14,032 nt of DNA from Acanthaster planci. Taxonomy: Eukaryota > Echinodermata > Asteroidea > Valvatida > Acanthasteridae. The notes beneath the pieces are model-generated. The model was not told the origin of the DNA. It made no database searches and saw only the letters and a list, made by a program, of their open reading frames with translations. The translations under genes were made by a program, and so were the position numbers. Each line of letters opens with the position of its first letter. The first letter of the stretch is position 1. Below are positions 10,701-14,032 of the stretch, piece after piece. The stretch lies in NCBI RefSeq assembly GCF_001949145.1, contig NW_019091569.1:384397-398428 (forward strand), written 5' to 3'.

Positions 10701-12903
10701 TGTTTCTAAAATATTTTGCCAATAAATATTTCGATATCCTCATCTAAAGAAATCAGAATTTTCTTCAATTAATTCAACTCCAAGTTGAAATGTAGCNAAG
10801 TAATACTAATGTGTCATAGGTGTCTCAGAAAGTGATCGTTTGCTCGAGGGGCTCAAATAAATCATTGTTCTCATCTAAAACAGACAATAAACTATTCATT
10901 ATCACTTCGGGAAATCCAAGACGTTGAGGTAAATCGGATAAGAGTAGGTTTTCGTCATTTTCCCTAAAAAGAGCGATCAAATTTTTGAGAGCGGAATTAC
11001 GGTTTCAAGATCGAATAATGTCTCTTCGATAATTGTAAATTAAGGAGGAAATAGTACCCAAATTATTTAAATCGTTTTCTAACATTACATCGTATATTGA
11101 TTCCAAGTTTAAATCCGAACCCATTATATTTAGCATTATATTTAGATCACCGAACGATTCAGCGAAAAATGGTGGAAAACGAAAAACCGATAATTCGCCT
11201 TTCTCATCAAAATAGTCTCAAGTTAGTATTAATCCCAGATCGGGTAAAAGATCAGGAATGCGATTCTCTGTTTTCATAAATGTTATAAATTCGCCTAAAT
11301 TTTCTCTTAAATCAACCTTATTCTCGTCGTTGTTTCATCGTTCAATTAAATTTTGAATTCGTTGAAAATATGGATGATTTTTATTTTCCCAAAAAATAAT
11401 TAAATCTTGCATAAAACCAAATCACTCAAATAATTTTTCTCCATCAACATCAGCCAATGCTGCGGGCGCAATTAGACCATTTTCGTCGAAATCGTCTAGT
11501 TCCAAATTCTCCGGAAAATGAAGATTAACAGCAGGAATTCGACGGCGTTTTTTTTCTTTAATTAAATTTACATATTTTTCCTGGCTTAATCAATGTTCAG
11601 CGAGCACAATTTTGAAATTTTGATAATAAATTTGTAAATGCGTTTCGGTATCAAATGAACTAATTCAAGAAACAACGGCTTTTAATTCCGAAATTGTATT
11701 CATTCAATTCAAACCACTTAATTCCATTTCTCCTTTTTCGTTAAAATCATCAACACTCATTTCCGAAAGAAAAGCAAAATTTTGCGGATAATATCCATTT
11801 CAGTCAGGAGGAATATACGAGTTTACCAGGTTACTCTTATATCTTTTCATAACGAGAAGACGATTCGGATTCTTAGCTCAATAAGATTTAATGTGTGGGT
11901 TCGCAAGTCCCAAACTAACAATTTGATCATCAATTAGATATCTATCATTACAACCGCGAACAGGATAACAACTTTCGTTCATAAAACGATCATAAAAGGT
12001 CTCATCAAATAATAATCTCGCATTGGTTACCGCAGTCTCGAAAAAGTTCAATCATTCACTATGTCGTGAAGTAGCCCAGCGAGGATTGCTTAGTCAACTC
12101 ATTTGAATAGGATCTAAATTTCCCAACTCGTCGAAATCATCAAGACTAATTGAATCGATAGTGTTTACTCCAATACTACTTGAATATGAATCGAAGGATA
12201 AGAGCGAACTCAGTTGATCAAATTCAATTTTTTTCATTAAAGCGATTTCTCGACGAGCCTTCGCAAAATTTGAATTGGTATTTCAATAATCAGATACGAT
12301 TGAACGAAGAATTTGCGAGTGATCACGAATCGCGAGGGAATGTCAAAAAGAATTAAAACCTTCGTTTGATCAATGATGCATGAATTTTAAAATTCGAATT
12401 CGCAAATCAAAAATATTTCAATTAGAACGAATATCATCAATTCAAAATCAAAGTTTTTCCGATTCTCCCATTTCTCGACTTGCTCATAGATCAAGAATAT
12501 CTGTCGACAATGCGACTTGCATTCCGCGAGATCAAGCCCGGGCATGAATAATTCGCGGACTCGTAGCACCATATGGTCCGGTGTAAATAATTATTTGGTC
12601 AACATTTCGTTGGCGATCTTCTTTTATTCCGATTCGAATATATTTTTTTTCGCCGTTATAAGTTCCGAGTAAATATCGATATTCTCAAACATCACCAACT
12701 AATTGTTCGTTACTAAAAATATCTGTATCTTCTGAGTCGGTAAATGTGGATAATGAATTAAATGAAACTAAAAAAGAAGAAATGTTTTTCTCGGTGATTT
12801 GATGTTTTAAAAATAAAAAAAAACAAAAGAAAATAAAAATTAAAAGAATTAAATATTGTTTTAAAAAGAATTTATTGCAATGGAAACACTTACCAATTTG
12901 CAT
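4710..12903 (-). CDS. Giant repeat-rich surface protein, unrecognised, about 2,730 residues
   Basis: I do not recognise this family. With UGA as Trp, a single frame runs from ATG 12903 to the N at 10797 and continues in the adjacent frame to TAA at 4710-4712. Dropping that N makes the length exactly 2,731 codons. An in-frame stop at 12910-12912 fixes the start. Residues 1-15 are basic, and about 16-33 form one strongly hydrophobic segment without a lipobox. Residues 35-200 are a non-repeated, Trp-rich domain. About 25 repeats of some 100 residues follow. At the C-terminus, KELLIVLVCSLGAVFLL begins a membrane segment (about 2692-2720) that ends in the basic tail RHRTKIEKKS. Basic residues flank both membrane segments on the inner side, so I infer N-in and C-in topology with some 2,650 residues outside. 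By eye it is rich in Asn, Leu, Ser, Phe and Trp and poor in Cys. A paralogue ends at 13462. An adhesion or gliding role is only analogy. Confidence 0.93.
7771..7796. repeat. 26-base exact internal repeat, copy 1
   Basis: Identical to 8380-8405 and 609 bases (203 codons, about two repeat units) away, in the same reading frame. It encodes the W-NSDTNKK stretch at the Y-W-N position of the unit. Most units do not share such long identity, so a more recent exchange or duplication between these units is likely. Confidence 0.8.
8380..8405. repeat. 26-base exact internal repeat, copy 2
   Basis: Partner of 7771-7796. Being in frame and in direct orientation, recombination between the two would remove or add 203 codons without breaking the gene. 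Confidence 0.8.
10797..10797. other. Ambiguous base at the only frame change of the giant gene
   Basis: Above this base the repeat reads in one frame (T-F-W-D-T-Y-D-T-L-V-L-L) and below it in the neighbouring one (A-T-F-Q-L-G-V-E-L-I-E-E-N). The two halves form one normal repeat unit if the N is not a real base. This is most simply an assembly or base-calling artefact. A genuine one-base insertion disrupting the gene cannot be excluded from the sequence alone. Confidence 0.85.
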
Positions 12904-12924
12904 TTGTTTTTACATATATCACTT

Positions 12925-12930
12925 TTTATA
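12925..12930 (-). promoter_or_regulatory. Candidate -10 box of the giant gene
   Basis: TATAAA on the minus strand lies 21 bases before the ATG at 12903, giving a leader of about 15 bases. A -35 at normal spacing would fall at 12948-12953, which overlaps the edge of the T tract. I see no Shine-Dalgarno before the ATG. Confidence 0.4.
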
Positions 12931-12950
12931 AGAAAAAATAAAATAATGTG

Positions 12951-12966
12951 AAAAAAAAAAAAAAAA
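12951..12966 (-). repeat. T16 homopolymer upstream of the giant gene (A16 on the plus strand)
   Basis: Sixteen identical bases, the longest homopolymer I see in the window, 47 bases upstream of the start codon and at the expected -35 position. Tracts of this type in mycoplasma surface-gene promoters can slip and switch expression, as in the vlp genes of Mycoplasma hyorhinis. On the minus strand it also follows A8-CAG, so an all-AT hairpin running into T's is possible instead. Confidence 0.9.
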
Positions 12967-12977
12967 CTGTTTTTTTT

Positions 12978-12996
12978 GTTTTCTTGATTAGAAAAC
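12978..12996. repeat. Inverted repeat, 6-base arms, 7-base loop
   Basis: GTTTTC at 12978-12983 and GAAAAC at 12991-12996 are perfect inverses around TTGATTA. It lies just upstream of the homopolymer. It is not followed by a T run directly on either strand, so a terminator is uncertain; an operator-like or chance palindrome is equally possible. Confidence 0.45.
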
Positions 12997-13270
12997 ATCG
13001 AGAAAAATCATATTTTTTAAGAAGGCAAAACTCTATAAAAATTTATATTTAAAAAATAGATATTTTTTCGGTAAAAGAAATAAAACAAATAGAATAAAAA
13101 AATTTCTCATCAAAATGTGCAAGAGAAAATAATTAAAATGGAACTAATTTTATTTACGAACAATTGATGTATTGATTGTCGTGATTTTGTTTTTCTCTGT
13201 CAAAAGTAAATGTTATATTAATTCGATTAAGAAAAAAAACTTGAACAGCTTTGCTTTTTCAGGGGAAAAA

Positions 13271-13316
13271 GAATAAAGCATAAAAGCATACACGGAACGA
13301 AAACTAAAAGTAATGT
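13271..13316 (-). pseudogene. Relic of the pepA 5' end
   Basis: Matches the first 15 or so codons of pepA (4511-4556), including an unbroken 17-base match to the ACTTTTAGTTTTCGTTCC coding stretch. The start codon is gone: the aligned bases read ACA instead of ATG, with one base deleted beside it. The following coding DNA decays quickly into unrelated AT-rich sequence, with only weak further similarity to about 13110. It lies downstream of the intact tRNA-Leu exactly as real pepA lies downstream of the tRNA relic. It cannot be expressed as an aminopeptidase and marks the end of the duplicated block. Confidence 0.8.
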
Positions 13317-13359
13317 TATGCAAAAAATATTTTTCTATAATTTGTTATAAGAATAAATC

Positions 13360-13446
13360 TGGTGCAGAAAGGGGGACTTGAACCCCCACCTCGCAATTGA
13401 GACTAGACCCTCAGCCTAGCGTGTCTACCGATTCCACCATTTCTGC
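13360..13446 (-). tRNA. tRNA-Leu, anticodon GAG
   Basis: An 87-base class II tRNA with encoded CCA. The acceptor arm GCAGAAA/TTTCTGC is fully paired with discriminator A. The D arm is GTG/CAC with the GG dinucleotide in its loop. The anticodon stem CTAGG/TCTAG encloses the loop CTGAGGG, giving anticodon GAG for CUC/CUU codons. A long variable arm (CTC/GAG) marks it as Leu-type. The T arm is GGGGG-TTCAAGT-CCCCC. Its 5' end is only 15 bases past the stop of the second giant gene, so its promoter must overlap that gene's end, where TAAAAT at 13464-13469 is a candidate -10. In the ancestral order it was probably followed by pepA. Confidence 0.97.
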
Positions 13447-13461
13447 TTTCGAGAGTTAACC

Positions 13462-14032
13462 TTATTTTATCTTTTCTCGCAAATTTTTTTTTCGATGACG
13501 AAAATAAAAACTCAAAATTAAGCCCATCGTCGTAAGCAAAGAAACCGCCCCAAGAGTACAAACTAAAACGATTAACAATTCTTTAGAAAGATGATCAAGA
13601 GCAAAATAACGAGGAGGAAATCATGAATCAATGATACTTAAATCATCAAAGCTAAAGGACATTAATTTATCATTTACTCGTAGTTGTCCTTGAGAATCAA
13701 AATCATTGGCATTAAGTCCGGGTGGAAATCTTTCGGCACCAGAAAGATTGTTATCTGTTTGAATTAAATACTTTCGCCGACCGATTGAAGATAAACTATC
13801 GTCATTTCAGTTATCAACTACATTTAGCCGGTGTTGATTAGTAATAATTTCCGAATGTTGATGCGGATCAAAATTATACATTCAGGATAAAATAGCTGCC
13901 GAAAGAGCCAAAAGTTCCGGCATAGTTAAGGAAACTAAATCTTTTGGTAAATTCATGCTATTAAATACTACATCTAAAAATTCTGGGACTTGGAAACAAT
14001 CTAAATCAGTTTGAGAATTGAAAAATACAGAA
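13462..14032 (-). CDS. Second giant surface protein, C-terminal 189 residues only
   Basis: Paralogue of the protein encoded at 4710-12903; only its last 189 codons plus stop (13462-13464) lie in the window, and the frame is open to the right edge. It shows the same layout: MPELLALSAAIL, a W-MYNFDPHQHSE stretch, FPPGLNANDFDSQGQL as the last repeat motif, then WFPPRYFALDHLSKELL leading into one membrane segment and the basic tail RHRKKNLREKIK. The extracellular end is almost identical in protein sequence. The membrane segment and tail have diverged more. Nucleotide differences fall mostly at third codon positions, so both copies appear to be, or until recently were, under selection. Function unknown, as for its partner. 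The right-hand extent and number of repeats cannot be seen. Confidence 0.93.
13464..13469 (-). promoter_or_regulatory. Possible -10 box of tRNA-Leu
   Basis: TAAAAT on the minus strand, 17 bases before the mature tRNA 5' end and overlapping the stop codon of the upstream giant gene. No clear -35. Read-through from the giant gene is the alternative source of the tRNA. Confidence 0.3.

Larger units (their letters stand above)
4920..12160 (-). repeat. About 25 divergent ~100-residue protein repeats inside the giant gene
   Basis: Each unit has a Y-W-N/R-W-N motif (W always TGA), then about 40 residues later a P-NF-FP-LSL-x-FD-xx-G-x-L motif, then an L-EL-x-L-xx-W helix-like stretch. The FD-xx-G positions I find centre near 12130, 11745, 11485, 11210, 10880, 10580, 10315, 10015, 9725, 9430, 9120, 8835, 8560, 8265, 7955, 7660, 7395, 7100, 6820, 6530, 6260, 5945, 5665, 5350 and 4940. 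Spacing is mostly 260-330 bases, mean about 300. Several units have lost one motif. Nucleotide identity between units is low, so the array is old. Confidence 0.85.
12904..13270. other. AT-rich intergenic leader of the giant gene
   Basis: About 370 bases without a credible reading frame on either strand. It holds a candidate -10, a 16-base A/T homopolymer, a 6-base inverted repeat at 12978-12996, and another AT inverted repeat (TATAAA-AA-TTTATA) near 13034-13047. Between about 13110 and 13205 short stretches resemble pepA DNA at 4420-4500, suggesting that the pepA relic reaches further left than 13271. That part is weak. The junction of the tandem duplication should lie here, to the left of the pepA-like part. 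Confidence 0.6.
13271..14032. repeat. Right copy of the duplicated block
   Basis: Partner of 4511-5274. It contains the pepA relic, the functional tRNA-Leu and the C-terminal end of the second giant gene. It runs to the window edge. Offsets are 8761 at the pepA relic, 8759 across the tRNA and 8758 in the giant-gene part, so only a few single-base indels separate the copies, all outside the giant-gene coding part. Confidence 0.92.

Noticed and set aside
7729-11279. Plus-strand frames at 7729-7920, 7838-8032, 8801-8989 and 11097-11279.
   Set aside because: Antisense to the giant gene, short, without motifs or start signals.
12387-12572. A 61-residue minus-strand frame with a hydrophobic end.
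   Set aside because: Shadow of the giant gene's N-terminal domain, which is open in the adjacent frame (SN-W-NIFDLRIRILKF).
4710-12903. A cluster of many small genes or one heavily broken pseudogene, as the standard genetic code suggests.
   Set aside because: Every break I checked is a TGA in the same frame at a repeated Trp position. About twenty Y-W-N and related TGA codons from 5049 to 10740 fall in one frame, and the neighbours are clearly UGA=Trp genes.
4710-12903. Assignment to Gli349 or Gli521 gliding proteins or to the BspA-like DUF285 repeat proteins of mycoplasmas.
   Set aside because: Only size and repeat period are similar. The motifs I see here are not the DUF285 type, and I cannot show homology to gliding proteins without a search.
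1-14032. CRISPR array, insertion sequence, integrase or rRNA.
   Set aside because: No regularly spaced identical repeats, transposase motifs, terminal inverted repeats around a gene, or rRNA-like stretches are visible.

Overview
The window comes from a mollicute (mycoplasma-like) genome that reads UGA as tryptophan. It is AT-rich, and every large reading frame is interrupted by TGA exactly where its family or repeat needs Trp, for example in EF-Tu, TopA, PepA and the repeated Y-W-N motif of a giant protein. The EF-Tu sequence looks mycoplasmal by eye, but I cannot name a species. Two ambiguous bases (4508 and 10797) suggest draft-quality sequence. All genes lie on the minus strand, so transcription runs from high to low coordinates.

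Left part, 1-4556: a compact housekeeping run pepA -> tuf -> rpmB -> topA, with gaps of 37, 33 and 51 bases. These encode an M17 leucyl aminopeptidase, elongation factor Tu, ribosomal protein bL28 and DNA topoisomerase I (its 3' end lies outside the window). A perfect TATAAT lies upstream of pepA and another upstream of topA.

Middle, 4710-12903: one giant gene of about 2,730 codons, unrecognised. It has an N-terminal membrane segment, then about 25 divergent repeats of roughly 100 residues, then a C-terminal membrane segment and a short basic tail. The layout is that of a very large surface-exposed protein anchored at both ends. The frame shifts once, exactly at the ambiguous base 10797; dropping that base makes the length an exact number of codons.

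Right part, 12904-14032: an AT-rich leader with a 16-base T tract, a decayed copy of the pepA 5' end, an intact tRNA-Leu(GAG), and the 3' end of a second giant gene whose C-terminus is closely related to the first. The block second giant gene / tRNA-Leu / pepA start is a duplicate, offset by about 8.76 kb, of the block first giant gene / tRNA-Leu relic / pepA at 4511-5274. The simplest reading is an ancestral order giant gene - tRNA-Leu - pepA that underwent tandem duplication. One tRNA and one pepA start then decayed, while both giant genes were kept under coding constraint. The most interesting content is this expanding family of giant repeat surface proteins next to a housekeeping tRNA, with a possible slippage-prone homopolymer in the promoter region of the complete copy.
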